The notes below the pieces were generated by a model. The model searched no databases. It had not been told where the DNA came from and saw only the letters and a program-made list of their open reading frames with translations. The translations under genes and the position numbers were made by a program. From CAVRQM01 sp963756975 (lineage in GTDB: Bacteria; Pseudomonadota; Alphaproteobacteria; Acetobacterales; Acetobacteraceae), in assembly GCA_963756975.1 (NCBI GenBank), contig CAVWPS010000002.1, positions 682,001 to 746,000 of the forward strand: a stretch of 64,000 bases of DNA. The letters run 5' to 3'. This document shows positions 46,765-55,368 of this stretch, piece by piece (position 1 is the stretch's first letter; every line of letters starts with the position of its first letter).

Positions 46765-49700
46765 ATGACCAAACGTATGCTGATCGACGCCACCCACGCG
46801 GAAGAGACGCGGGTCGTGGTGCTCGACGGAACCAAGCTCGAAGACTTTGACGTCGAGACCGCCACCAAGAAGCAGCTAAAAGGCAACATCTACCTCGCCC
46901 GCGTCGTGCGGGTGGAGCCGAGCCTGCAGGCCGCGTTCGTCGAATACGGCGGCGGCCGCCACGGCTTCCTGGCGTTCGGCGAAATCCATCCCGACTATTA
47001 TCAGATCCCCGTCGCCGACCGGCAGCGGCTGCTGGCGATGCAGGCGGCCGAAACGCGCGAGGACGACGACGAGCCGGCGCCCCGCCAGTCGGCCTCCGCG
47101 CCCGAGAAGCAGCCTGCGAGCGTCGAACAGCCGCAAGTTGAGCAGGAGCCGCCCGAGGAGCTGATCGGCGAGCCGGCCGGTTCGCTCGACGCGCCCTCCC
47201 CCGAACTCGTGCAGCCCACATTCGAGGCGTTCGCCGAACTCCCCGCCGAGCAGCCGCTCACGTCCGAAGCCGGCGAGCCGATCGAGGATCGCGACCCGGA
47301 CGGGCGCGCGCAGTCAGCGATGATCCCGCGCGAGGAGCGGTTCGGGCCGGTGGTCGAAGAACTCGACCGGCCCGACGAGGCGGCGCGCGAGGCCGACGGC
47401 ATCGACGAGCGTGAGATGACGACCGAGGACGGCCCGGAGCCCGAGCCGGCACCCGCGTCCGAAACAGCCGCCGAGACCGCGTTCCTCGACGCGCCCGGCC
47501 TCGACGCGCCGCCGCCCGAGACGGTGGGCGGCGACCCGGAGGCCGGCGAAGGGGCGGAGGACGCGCGCCGCCGTCGCGAGAGCCGGTTCCTGCGCAGCTA
47601 CCGCATCCAGGAAGTGATCCGGCGCCGGCAGATCATGCTGATCCAGGTCGTCAAGGAAGAGCGTGGCGGCAAGGGTGCGGCGCTGACCACCTACATCTCG
47701 CTCGCCGGCCGCTTCTGCGTGCTGATGCCGAATTCTCCGCGTGGTGGTGGCGTCAGCCGCAAGATCACGTCGGCCGCCGACCGCAAGCGCCTCAAGGAAG
47801 TCACGACCGAGCTGGAATTGCCCGCCGGCATGGGGCTGATCGTCCGAACCGCCGGGGCCGCGCGGCCGAAGCCCGAGATCAAGCGCGACGCCGAGTATCT
47901 GATGCGCCTGTGGGACGACATCCGCGAGCTGACCATGCGCTCGATGGCCCCGGCGCTGATCTACGAGGAGGCGAGCCTCATCAAGCGCGCCATCCGCGAC
48001 GTGTATTCGCGCGACGTGGACGAGATCATCGTCGACGGCGAGGCGGGCTTCCGCGCCGCCCACGATTTCATGCGCATGCTGATGCCGGCCCACGCGCGCA
48101 AAGTGCAGCTGTGGCGCGGCCAGGGCGGCCAGCCGCTGTTCGCGAAGAACCAGGTCGAGGCGCAGCTCGACGCGATGCTGCTGCCGACCGTGCAGCTGAA
48201 ATCGGGCGGATACCTCGTCATCAACCAGACCGAGGCTTTGGTCGCGATCGACGTCAACTCCGGCCGTGCGACGCGGGAGCGCAACGTCGAGGAGACGGCG
48301 GTCAAGACCAACCTCGAAGCGGCGGACGAGGCGGCGCGGCAGTTGCGGCTGCGCGACCTCGCCGGGCTGATCGTCATCGACTTCATCGACATGGAAAGCC
48401 GGCGGCATAACGCGGCGGTCGAAAAGCGGCTGAAGGATGCGCTGAAGGACGACCGGGCGAGGATCCAGGTCGGCTCGATCAGCCATTTCGGCCTGCTGGA
48501 AATGAGCCGGCAGCGGCTGCGGCCGAGCCTGACCGAGAGCAGCTTCATCACCTGCCCGACCTGCGGCGGCACCGGCCACGTCCGCAGCGTCGAGACGGCG
48601 GCGACCCACGTCCTGCGCGCGATCGAGGAAGAGGGTGCGAAGGCCAAGGCCAGCGTCATCATGGTCCACGCCAGCGGGCCGCTGGTCATGTACCTGCTGA
48701 ACCACATGCGCGAGCGGGTCGGCGAGATCGAGCAGCGCTTCGGGATGCGCGTCCAGTTCGCGGTCGACGACGGCCTCGTGCCGCCCGCGTGCCGGATCGA
48801 CCGGGTGCGGTTGCGGACGGAGGGCGAGCGCCCGCCGATCGCCGCCCCGCTCGTGCCGGCCGCGCCGATGCCGCTCGACGACATGGCCGACACCGACGAT
48901 CTGGTGGACGAGGAGGAGGCGGCCGAGCCGGTGGCCGCCGCCGCGACCGCCGCCGCGCAGGCGTCGCGTCCGGTTGCGGGCGAGACGGCCGAGGAAGGCG
49001 AGCGCCGCCGCCGGCGTCGTCGTCGCCGGCGGGGCGGTCGCCGCGAGAACGCGGTCGACGCCAACGGGCAGCCGATCCCGGAGCAGGCTTCGGCCAGCGG
49101 CGAGGATGACGGCGAGGACGGCGACGACACAGGGTCCGAGATGTCGGACGCCGACGATGCCGTGGCCGACGAGATTTTGGATGCCGGCGACGCGGCCGAC
49201 CTCGGTGCCGTCGTGGCACCGCTGCCGGTGGCGATCGACGACGGGCTGATCGAGGGCCCGGCGATGCCGCCGATGTCCGGCGAGCTGAGCGAGGATAGCG
49301 CCGAGGCCGGTGAGGCACGCAGGCGGCGCGGTCGCCGGGGTGGCCGGCGCCGTCGGGGTCCGGCCGAGGGTGGCGACGCTTCGGCCGCGCCGGAGACGGA
49401 TGCCGAGCCGGAGATGGTGGCCGAGCCGCCGCCCGCATTGTCGCCCCCGCCCCCGCCGCAGCGCGGGTATTCGGGACCGACGCCCGCCGATCCGTTCGGG
49501 GCACCGGATTTCGACGTGTTCGATCTGATCGAGCGCGCTCAGGAGGCCGAGCTGGCGGCGTTGGTCGCGACGTCGGCCCGTGCGTCGGAGGCGGCCGCAC
49601 AAGTCGAGCCGGAGCCGGAGCAGGCCGTGTTCGAACCCGTGTCGATCGAGGTCGCGCCTGTCGAAGCCGAACCCGAACCGGCTGAGATCGTGCCGGCAGC

Positions 49701-50037
49701 GGCCGAAATCGTGCCCGAGGCGGTCACCGAACCGGTGGCCGAGCCGGTCGCGGCCGCTCCAGAAGCCGAAGCCGCGCCTGAAAAGCCGGTCAAGGCGAAG
49801 GCGGTGCGAAAGCCCCGCGTGACGAAAGCCTCGCTGGCCCGCGCCGCCGCTGAAGCGGAAGCGTTGGCCGCGGCTGGGATCGACGGGTCCGCACCCCAGG
49901 CTACGCTCGATGTGTCGTCGCCGGCCGAAGCGGCGACGCCGGAGCCGGTCGCGGCCGAGCCCGAGGCGTCGGTCCAGCCTGAGACACCGGCCGAGCCGGC
50001 TGCCCCTGCGAAGAAGGGTTGGTGGCGGCGTAGCTAA
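46765..50037 (+). CDS. rne: Ribonuclease E
   Basis: A 1,090-residue endoribonuclease. The S1 domain (GNIYLARVVRVEPSLQAAFVEYG) is interrupted after residue ~90 by about 180 acidic, low-complexity residues before SYRIQEVIRRRQIMLIQVVKEE resumes it. The catalytic Asp residues are in LVAIDVNSGRAT and GLIVIDFIDMES; the zinc-link is CPTCGGTGH. The C-terminal half is disordered with Arg blocks (RRRRRRRRGGRREN and a second RRGRRGGRRRRG) for RNA binding, ending in KKGWWRRS as in many alphaproteobacteria. It initiates mRNA decay and processes rRNA and tRNA. Confidence 0.96.
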   Translation: MTKRMLIDATHAEETRVVVLDGTKLEDFDVETATKKQLKGNIYLARVVRVEPSLQAAFVEYGGGRHGFLAFGEIHPDYYQIPVADRQRLLAMQAAETREDDDEPAPRQSASAPEKQPASVEQPQVEQEPPEELIGEPAGSLDAPSPELVQPTFEAFAELPAEQPLTSEAGEPIEDRDPDGRAQSAMIPREERFGPVVEELDRPDEAAREADGIDEREMTTEDGPEPEPAPASETAAETAFLDAPGLDAPPPETVGGDPEAGEGAEDARRRRESRFLRSYRIQEVIRRRQIMLIQVVKEERGGKGAALTTYISLAGRFCVLMPNSPRGGGVSRKITSAADRKRLKEVTTELELPAGMGLIVRTAGAARPKPEIKRDAEYLMRLWDDIRELTMRSMAPALIYEEASLIKRAIRDVYSRDVDEIIVDGEAGFRAAHDFMRMLMPAHARKVQLWRGQGGQPLFAKNQVEAQLDAMLLPTVQLKSGGYLVINQTEALVAIDVNSGRATRERNVEETAVKTNLEAADEAARQLRLRDLAGLIVIDFIDMESRRHNAAVEKRLKDALKDDRARIQVGSISHFGLLEMSRQRLRPSLTESSFITCPTCGGTGHVRSVETAATHVLRAIEEEGAKAKASVIMVHASGPLVMYLLNHMRERVGEIEQRFGMRVQFAVDDGLVPPACRIDRVRLRTEGERPPIAAPLVPAAPMPLDDMADTDDLVDEEEAAEPVAAAATAAAQASRPVAGETAEEGERRRRRRRRRRGGRRENAVDANGQPIPEQASASGEDDGEDGDDTGSEMSDADDAVADEILDAGDAADLGAVVAPLPVAIDDGLIEGPAMPPMSGELSEDSAEAGEARRRRGRRGGRRRRGPAEGGDASAAPETDAEPEMVAEPPPALSPPPPPQRGYSGPTPADPFGAPDFDVFDLIERAQEAELAALVATSARASEAAAQVEPEPEQAVFEPVSIEVAPVEAEPEPAEIVPAAAEIVPEAVTEPVAEPVAAAPEAEAAPEKPVKAKAVRKPRVTKASLARAAAEAEALAAAGIDGSAPQATLDVSSPAEAATPEPVAAEPEASVQPETPAEPAAPAKKGWWRRS

Positions 50038-50080
50038 CCAAGCGAACCGTCCGGGGCCGACGCGCCCCGGACGGGCTTGG
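50038..50080. terminator. Strong hairpin between rne and the GGT-like gene
   Basis: An 11-bp perfect stem (50047-50057 with 50064-50074, CCGTCCGGGGC/GCCCCGGACGG) is extended by CCAAGC/GCTTGG (50038-50043 with 50075-50080). It begins at the first base after the rne stop and ends three bases before the end of the convergent gene, so it can serve both strands. No long T-run. Confidence 0.75.
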
Positions 50081-50083
50081 CTG

Positions 50084-51427
50084 TTAGTTGCTGCCGACGG
50101 CCAGACCCGACAGGCGCGGGTCGACCGCCCAAGAACACGATCCCTGGCTGCCCGGCAGATAGCGTCCGCACGAGATCGCGTCGGCGCGGCCCGGGTCGGC
50201 CGGCGGGACCGGCAGCGCGTTCAGCGTCGGGCTGGATGACGCGGCCGACAGCGCGCCCCGGATCGCGACGGCAGCCGCCATCGGTGCGGCGGCCTGCCCG
50301 GTGCCCACGACGGCCGCCCGGAATGCATGAATGTTCGCGTTGTAGACCAGCGCCGGGGCCAGCAGCGGCGGCGGCAACGCGGCCGGCGATGCGCCGAGCA
50401 GCATTCCGGTGCCGGGCACGACGCGGCCGGTGCCGAACAGATTGCCCATGCTGAGCGCGCACGTGACCGATTTCCCGTCGCGGTCGAGTGCCACCAGCCC
50501 GGCCGACGCCGGCCGCGCGCCCGCGTCGCCATGGTCGCCCGGAAGGTTGGCCAGTGCCGCGACATCGGCGACCACGGCAGCACCGGCCTCGGTCGCCGGC
50601 ACCGCGAGTTCGTCGCGGCCGAGTTCGGACAGGTTCGGTGCCACGATGCGCGGCAGGCTTTTGCGCAGCAGGTCGGCGGTCAGTCCGGCACCGAGCCCGG
50701 GCGACGCGGCGACGATCCGTTTCGCGAGGTTGCCCTGATACAGGTCGCCCACGCCCTGCACCCGCAACGTGGCCAGCGTCGCCGCGAGGTCGGGCTGCTG
50801 CAGGTTCGCACCCTCGGCCAGCGGCTGGTGGTTCGGCCCGAAGAACGGCGCGGTGCCGGGGTCGGCCGAGAGCGGCGCGGCCACGACGGCGATGTCGCGG
50901 GCGAAGGCGCGCGACAGCGGGGTGCCGAAGCGGGCGAGTTGTTCGGCGCGCGAGATCAGCTGCTCGAACGGCAGGTGGCCGTAGCGGGCGTGCAGCGCGA
51001 ACAGGCCGCGCGCCAGCATCGGGGCGCCCGCGGGACGGTTGCCGTCGCCGCGCACCGCGGCCGGGGTAAACGTGACGACGTCCGGGACGCCCTTGCCCGG
51101 CCCGTCGGTGTCCGGGTCGTAGGCGATGCAGACGCCGCCGCCGCCGAGGCCCGCGCGGGATGGCAGGGTTACCGACATCGCCAGCGCCATCGCGACCGCC
51201 GCGTCGGCCGCGTTGCCGCCGCCGGACAGCACGTCGCGCCCGATCAGGGCGGCGCGGGGCTCGTCGGCGGCGACGCCGCCGAGGAAGCCCGACACATAGC
51301 CGGGTGTGCCCACCTGCGGCGGTGCGGCACCGCCGAGCAGGTTTTCGTTGATCGTGTCGCAGCCGCCGGCGGCGAGCAGCGGCAGCACGCTAATGGCGCA
51401 CAGCAGGGTTTTGAACGGGCGGCGCAT
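50084..51427 (-). CDS. Gamma-glutamyltranspeptidase-like lipoprotein, atypical nucleophile region
   Basis: A 447-residue Ntn-hydrolase-like protein with a lipoprotein-type signal (LLAAGGC). GGNAADAAVAMALAMSVTLP and GLGGGGVCIAYDPD match the large subunit of GGT, and GNLFGTGRVVPGTGMLLG its small subunit. The autocleavage site, normally TTHxS before the VVDxDG strand, reads RPASAGLVALDRDG, so the catalytic Thr appears replaced by Ser or lost, and the substrate-binding Arg region is not obvious. It could be a Ser variant, an inactive homologue, or a protein with another role. The ATG at 51427 avoids a long non-signal extension. Confidence 0.75.
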   Translation of the reverse strand: MRRPFKTLLCAISVLPLLAAGGCDTINENLLGGAAPPQVGTPGYVSGFLGGVAADEPRAALIGRDVLSGGGNAADAAVAMALAMSVTLPSRAGLGGGGVCIAYDPDTDGPGKGVPDVVTFTPAAVRGDGNRPAGAPMLARGLFALHARYGHLPFEQLISRAEQLARFGTPLSRAFARDIAVVAAPLSADPGTAPFFGPNHQPLAEGANLQQPDLAATLATLRVQGVGDLYQGNLAKRIVAASPGLGAGLTADLLRKSLPRIVAPNLSELGRDELAVPATEAGAAVVADVAALANLPGDHGDAGARPASAGLVALDRDGKSVTCALSMGNLFGTGRVVPGTGMLLGASPAALPPPLLAPALVYNANIHAFRAAVVGTGQAAAPMAAAVAIRGALSAASSSPTLNALPVPPADPGRADAISCGRYLPGSQGSCSWAVDPRLSGLAVGSN

Positions 51428-51567
51428 GGACTGACGTGCTTTCGAGTGTCGAATCACCCCTGATACCGCCACGCCCGCCTCCATGACGAGGGGGGTCTTA
51501 CGCCAGCCTTGCAGATGAAGGTGCGAGCCGCTACGGCGCGAGGATTGGTATTTTGGAAGTCCGACCG

Positions 51568-52308
51568 ATGATCCGCGCCCTCGCCTTCGCGATCGCCGTC
51601 TCGCTGAGCGCCTCGCCCGCCATCGCCGCCGACACCGCGTTCACCCCGGCGCAACGGGCGGAAATCGTCTCGATCGTGCGCGACGCGATGAAGGCCGACC
51701 CGAGCATCCTGCGGGAGGCGGTGGTGAGCCTGCAGGCCGACGAGGCCCATGTCCAGGAAGCCGCCGCACGGCTCGCGGTCACGCGCCTCGCCCCGGCGCT
51801 CACGGCCACGCCGGCCGACCCGGTCGAAGGTGCGGCCAACGGCGACGTGACGCTGGTGCAGTTCTACGACGTGCGCTGCCCGTATTGCCGCCGGATGCTG
51901 CCGACCGTCGCCGCCCTGCTTGCGGCCGACCCGCATCTGCGGCTGGTCGACAAGGACATCCCCATCCTCGGCCCCCCGAGCGTGCTCGGCGCCCGCGCCC
52001 TGCTCGCGGCGCAGCGGCAGTCCGGCTACGTGAAACTTCGCGACGCGCTGATGACCGGGACGCCGAACATCACGATGGACGTGGTCCAAGCCGCCGCCGC
52101 CGCCAGCGGCCTCGACTGGGCGCGGTTGCAGAAGGACATGGACGACCCGGCGATCGCGGAGCGGCTGGAGGCGAACGTGGCGCTCGCCCACAGCCTCGGC
52201 ATCGACGGCACCCCGGCGTTCGAGATCGCCGGCCGCATCACCGCCGGCGCGGTCCCGCTGTCGGAGTTGCAGGCCGCCGTCGCCGCCGCGCGCGCGCCGC
52301 ACGGCTAG
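51568..52308 (+). CDS. DsbA-like thiol:disulfide oxidoreductase
   Basis: A 246-residue exported protein: signal peptide to AIAAD, a helical region (AEIVSIVRDAMKADPSILREAVVSL), then a thioredoxin fold with QFYDVRCPYCRRMLP (Cys-Pro-Tyr-Cys) and cis-Pro in IDGTPAFEIAG. This resembles the DsbA/Com1-like family of alphaproteobacteria, which introduces or shuffles disulfides. ATG 51568 is preferred to the in-frame TTG at 51553 because the signal peptide starts there. Confidence 0.85.
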   Translation: MIRALAFAIAVSLSASPAIAADTAFTPAQRAEIVSIVRDAMKADPSILREAVVSLQADEAHVQEAAARLAVTRLAPALTATPADPVEGAANGDVTLVQFYDVRCPYCRRMLPTVAALLAADPHLRLVDKDIPILGPPSVLGARALLAAQRQSGYVKLRDALMTGTPNITMDVVQAAAAASGLDWARLQKDMDDPAIAERLEANVALAHSLGIDGTPAFEIAGRITAGAVPLSELQAAVAAARAPHG

Positions 52309-52359
52309 ATTTCGGCACAGGCGGCCCCACGTGACCGGATAGGGTCAACGGAGGGCGCC

Positions 52360-52491
52360 ATGTTCCTGTCAAGCCTCGCTGCCACGATCGGACTCGCGAT
52401 CGGCATTCCGGCCGGAGTGGCGATCGGTGCCGGCGCGCTCGCCGTCCGCGCCGTGCGACGGGCTCGCGCTAGCCGGGAGCGGACGTCGTGA
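52360..52491 (+). CDS. Putative 43-residue hydrophobic small protein
   Basis: An ATG preceded by GGAGGG (52350-52355) opens a 43-codon frame: MFLSSLAATIGLAIGIPAG, then VAIGAGALAVRAVRRARAS. One membrane helix followed by an Arg-rich tail on the presumed cytoplasmic side. Its stop TGA shares a base with the ATG of the next small frame. No family is recognised; support is the ribosome site, amphiphilic layout and coupling. Confidence 0.45.
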   Translation: MFLSSLAATIGLAIGIPAGVAIGAGALAVRAVRRARASRERTS

Positions 52492-52625
52492 TGATGCTGT
52501 TCGCGTTGCGGAAACTGCATCTGGTCGGCCTGGTGCTGATCCACATCGCGGCGGGCACCGCGCTCGGCGCGTTGACGGTGATCGCCGCCGGGTCCGCGAT
52601 CCGCGACCGGATACGCGCCTCCTAA
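52491..52625 (+). CDS. Putative 44-residue hydrophobic small protein
   Basis: Starts at ATG 52491 (TGATGATG overlap with the previous frame; GTG 52488 is also possible) and encodes MMLFALRKLHLVGLVLIHIA, then AGTALGALTVIAAGSAIRDR to a TAA at 52625. A GGGAGCGGACG stretch upstream could act as ribosome site. Like its neighbour it is a single hydrophobic helix with basic ends. It overlaps the 3' end of the HIBADH-like gene by four bases. Function unknown. Confidence 0.4.
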   Translation: MMLFALRKLHLVGLVLIHIAAGTALGALTVIAAGSAIRDRIRAS

Positions 52626-53508
52626 TCCAGGCCCGCGTCGGACCGGCTGCCGAGCGCGATCGCCGTCCAGTCCAGCTCCGACTGGCCGCGCGCCATCGCG
52701 GTCAGGAACCGGTCGCGCAGCAGGCTCGCGATCGGCAGCGGCACGTCGCTTTCCGCACCCGCCGCCAACGCCAGCCCCACATCCTTCGCGCCCAAAGCGC
52801 CAGCCGGAACCCGGGCGGCGAGAATGCGCGGTCGAGGATGAAGCGGCCGTAATTGGCGTAGATCGGCGAGGCGAAGATCGTGGTCGAGATCATGGCGTGG
52901 AACGCCCGCGCGTCGACGCCGCGCTTTTCCAGCAGGGCGAACGCCTCGGCCATCCCCTCCATGGCCGACGCGATCAGGAAGTTGCCGGCGATCTTGCCCG
53001 CCACCGCCCCGTCCGGCTCCTCGCCCATGTCGAACACGCCCTGGCTCAGATCGTCCAGAACCGGGCGCGCGCGCTCTTTCGCCGCCGCCGAGCCGCTGGT
53101 CATGATCCACAGCTTGCCGCTGGCCGCCGCTTCCGGCCGGCCGAACACCGGGCACGCGAGCCACGCGCCGCCCACCGTTGCGTGCGCGGCCGCCAGATCG
53201 CGCGCGAGGGCGACGCCGATCGTGCTCATCGACAGGTGCAGCCCGGTGCCGAGTCGTTCCAGGAAGCCGTCCGGCCCGCGCGCGCACGTATCCAGCGCCG
53301 CGTCGTTGGCCAGCATGGTGATGACGATCCCGCCCGGCTCGACCGCGTCCGCCGGCGTTTCAGCGAGCGTCGCACCGGCCGCGACCAGCGGCTCGGCGGC
53401 GGCCGGGGTGCGGTTCCAGACGCGGACCGCGCGCCCCTTCGCGAGCAACTGCCGCGCCATGCCGGAACCCATGCCGCCCAACCCGATCAGCCCGATCGTC
53501 TCGCTCAT
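52622..53508 (-). pseudogene. 3-hydroxyisobutyrate dehydrogenase-like beta-hydroxyacid dehydrogenase, frameshifted near C-terminus
   Basis: The N-terminal Rossmann domain is intact: IGLIGLGGMGSGMARQLLAKG, VRVWNRTPAAAEPL, then the substrate loop LSMSTIGVALARDLA and catalytic Lys in GAVAGKIAGNFLIAS. Near 52790-52800 the frame is lost (PPGFRLAL then nonsense to beyond 52702), while another frame carries the expected end: GAKDVGLALAAGAESDVPLP, ASLLRDRFLTAMARG and ELDWTAIA to 52622. The shift equals one missing base or two extra bases at CTTTGGG. GGAGGG precedes the ATG at 53508. Family members oxidise 3-hydroxy acids or reduce tartronate/succinic semialdehydes. Confidence 0.78.
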
Positions 53509-53645
53509 TCCGCGTCCCTCCGGTTTGCCCGCTTCATCGTGCAGCTTCGCGTCATGCAGCCGGGGCTTTGCGGGTGCAACGCTTCCGCTTACGGTTCGAT
53601 ACGGCGTGCGCGGGCACGATCGAAGCAATCGAGGGATCGAACCAC

Positions 53646-54752
53646 ATGACCAGACGGACTCTGTTCGCCGGCGCGGCGCTCGTCGCCATGGCGACCATCG
53701 CGGCGGGACCGGCCCGGGCCGACATCATCGTCGCCACCGCCGGCCCCATCACCGGCGAATACGCGGCATTCGGCGCGCAGCTGAAGCTGGGTGCGGCACA
53801 GGCGGTCGAGGACATCAACGCCAAGGGCGGCGTGCTCGGCCAGAAGCTGGTGCTGGAGGTCGGCGACGACGCGTGCGACCCGAAGCAGGCGGTGTCGGTC
53901 GCGCAGAAATTCGCGGCGGACGGGGTGAAGTTCGTCGCCGGGCATTTCTGCTCGTCGAGCTCGATCCCGGCCAGCAAGGTCTACACCGAGGAAGGCATCC
54001 TGCAGATGTCGCCCGCCTCGACCAACCCGAAATACACCGACGAGGGCGGCCCGCTGACGTTCCGTCTGTGCGGGCGTGACGACCAGCAGGGCAAGGTCGC
54101 CGGCCATACCCTGGCCACCGAGTTCAAGGACAAGACGGTCGCGATCCTTCACGACAACTCGACCTACGGCAAAGGCATCGCCGACCAGACGCAGAAGAAC
54201 ATGAACGCCGAAGGGAAGAAGGAGGCGCTCTACACCGCCTACGTCCCCGGCGAGCACGATTATTCCGCGCTGATCTCGCGGCTGAAGGAGGCGAAGGTCG
54301 ACGTCGTCTACATCGGCGGCTACCACCCGGAGATCGGGCTGATCGCGCGCCAGGCGAAGGAGCAGGGCCTCAAGATCCAGGTGCTCGGCCCGGACAGCCT
54401 GGACACGAAGGATCTGTGGCCGATCACGGGCGACGCCGGCGAGGGCCTGCGGTTCACGTTCCCGTCCGACCCGCGCAACCGCCCGACCGCGGCTGCCGTG
54501 GTCAAGGAGTTCAAGGACAAGAACCAGGATCCGGAGGGGTACACGCTGTACACCTACGCCGCGATCCAGGTCTGGGCCGAGGCGGCCAACAAGGCCGGCA
54601 GTGCGGACGGCGACAAGGTCGCGGCCGAACTGAAGAAGGACGGGCCGTGGACCTCGGTGCTCGGCGAGGCGACGTTCGACGCGAAGGGCGATCCGCAGAA
54701 GCCGGACTACGTCTGGTACGCGTTCCACAACGGCGACTACAAGGAGATGTGA
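53646..54752 (+). CDS. Branched-chain amino-acid ABC transporter substrate-binding protein (LivK type)
   Basis: A 368-residue periplasmic binding protein with a signal peptide (RRTLFAGAALVAMATIAAG, cleavage after ARA). The mature part has IIVATAGPITGEYAAFGAQL, GVLGQKLVLEVGDDACDPKQ, GHFCSSSSIPASKVY and VYIGGYHPEIGLIARQAK, typical of the Leu/Ile/Val-binding family. ATG 53646 is chosen for the signal peptide. No livHMGF genes are adjacent, so it must use a transporter encoded elsewhere. A strong hairpin follows. Confidence 0.9.
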   Translation: MTRRTLFAGAALVAMATIAAGPARADIIVATAGPITGEYAAFGAQLKLGAAQAVEDINAKGGVLGQKLVLEVGDDACDPKQAVSVAQKFAADGVKFVAGHFCSSSSIPASKVYTEEGILQMSPASTNPKYTDEGGPLTFRLCGRDDQQGKVAGHTLATEFKDKTVAILHDNSTYGKGIADQTQKNMNAEGKKEALYTAYVPGEHDYSALISRLKEAKVDVVYIGGYHPEIGLIARQAKEQGLKIQVLGPDSLDTKDLWPITGDAGEGLRFTFPSDPRNRPTAAAVVKEFKDKNQDPEGYTLYTYAAIQVWAEAANKAGSADGDKVAAELKKDGPWTSVLGEATFDAKGDPQKPDYVWYAFHNGDYKEM

Positions 54753-54758
54753 GTCGTT

Positions 54759-54790
54759 CGGCGCGCCCCAGTTTCAACTGGGGCGCGCCG
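54759..54790 (+). terminator. 15-bp hairpin downstream of the LivK-type gene
   Basis: A perfect inverted repeat, arms 54759-54773 (CGGCGCGCCCCAGTT) and 54776-54790 (AACTGGGGCGCGCCG), separated by two bases. It starts seven bases after the stop codon and ends ten bases before the tag ATG. There is no T-run, but this is the most stable structure in the window. Confidence 0.75.
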
Positions 54791-54800
54791 ACCTCCTCTC

Positions 54801-55368
54801 ATGACCGACCGCGAACGCTGCGAGTGGTGCTTGGGCGACCCCGACGATGGTCGCCTACCACGACGCCGAATGGGGCACCCCGATCCGCGACGGGCGGATG
54901 CTGTGGGAGGCGCTGGTCCTCGACGGCTTCCAGGCCGGGCTGTCGTGGCGGACGATCTTGCACAAACGCGACGCGTTCCGGGCAGCGTTCAAAGGCTTTG
55001 ATCCCGAGATCGTGTCGCGCTTCGACGAACAGGATGTGGCCCGGCTGCTGGGCGACAAAGGCATCGTCCGCAGCGCGGCGAAAATCCACTCGGCCATCGG
55101 CAATGCGCGCGCCTATCTCGACATGGCGGCGCGGGGCGAAGCGTTCTCGGCGTTCGTTTGGGCGTACGTCGGCGGCACGCCGGTCGAGGGCGGTGCGGCG
55201 CGCCTCGTTCAGTCGCCGGACTCCGATCGCTTATCCAAAGACCTCAAGAAGCGCGGCTTCAAGTTCGTCGGGTCCATCACGGTGTATGCCTGGATGCAGG
55301 CGGTCGGGATGGTGAACGATCACCACCCCGATTGCTTTCGGCGTGCCGAGGTTCGGGCTACGGGATGA
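54801..55368 (+). pseudogene. tag: DNA-3-methyladenine glycosylase I, frameshifted near codon 14
   Basis: MTDRERCEWCLGDP begins in one frame at 54801; after CCCC at 54839-54842 the next frame continues MVAYHDAEWGTPIRDGRMLW. Removing one C restores a DP-x-x-x-AYHDAEWG junction of the same length as the E. coli protein (DPLYIAYHDNEWG). The zinc-snap residues are Cys in ERC and His in AYHD at the N-terminus and His/Cys in NDHHPDC at the end; GFQAGLSWRTILHKRDAFR is the helix-hairpin-helix region. Tag removes 3-methyladenine from DNA. If the shift is real, only a protein lacking the first zinc ligand could be made (from ATG 54847). Confidence 0.82.

Noticed and set aside
46322..46850. Several plus- and minus-strand frames of 65-175 codons in the rne leader
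   Set aside because: Unrelated, Arg/Pro-rich and mutually overlapping, without ribosome sites; treated as non-coding leader.
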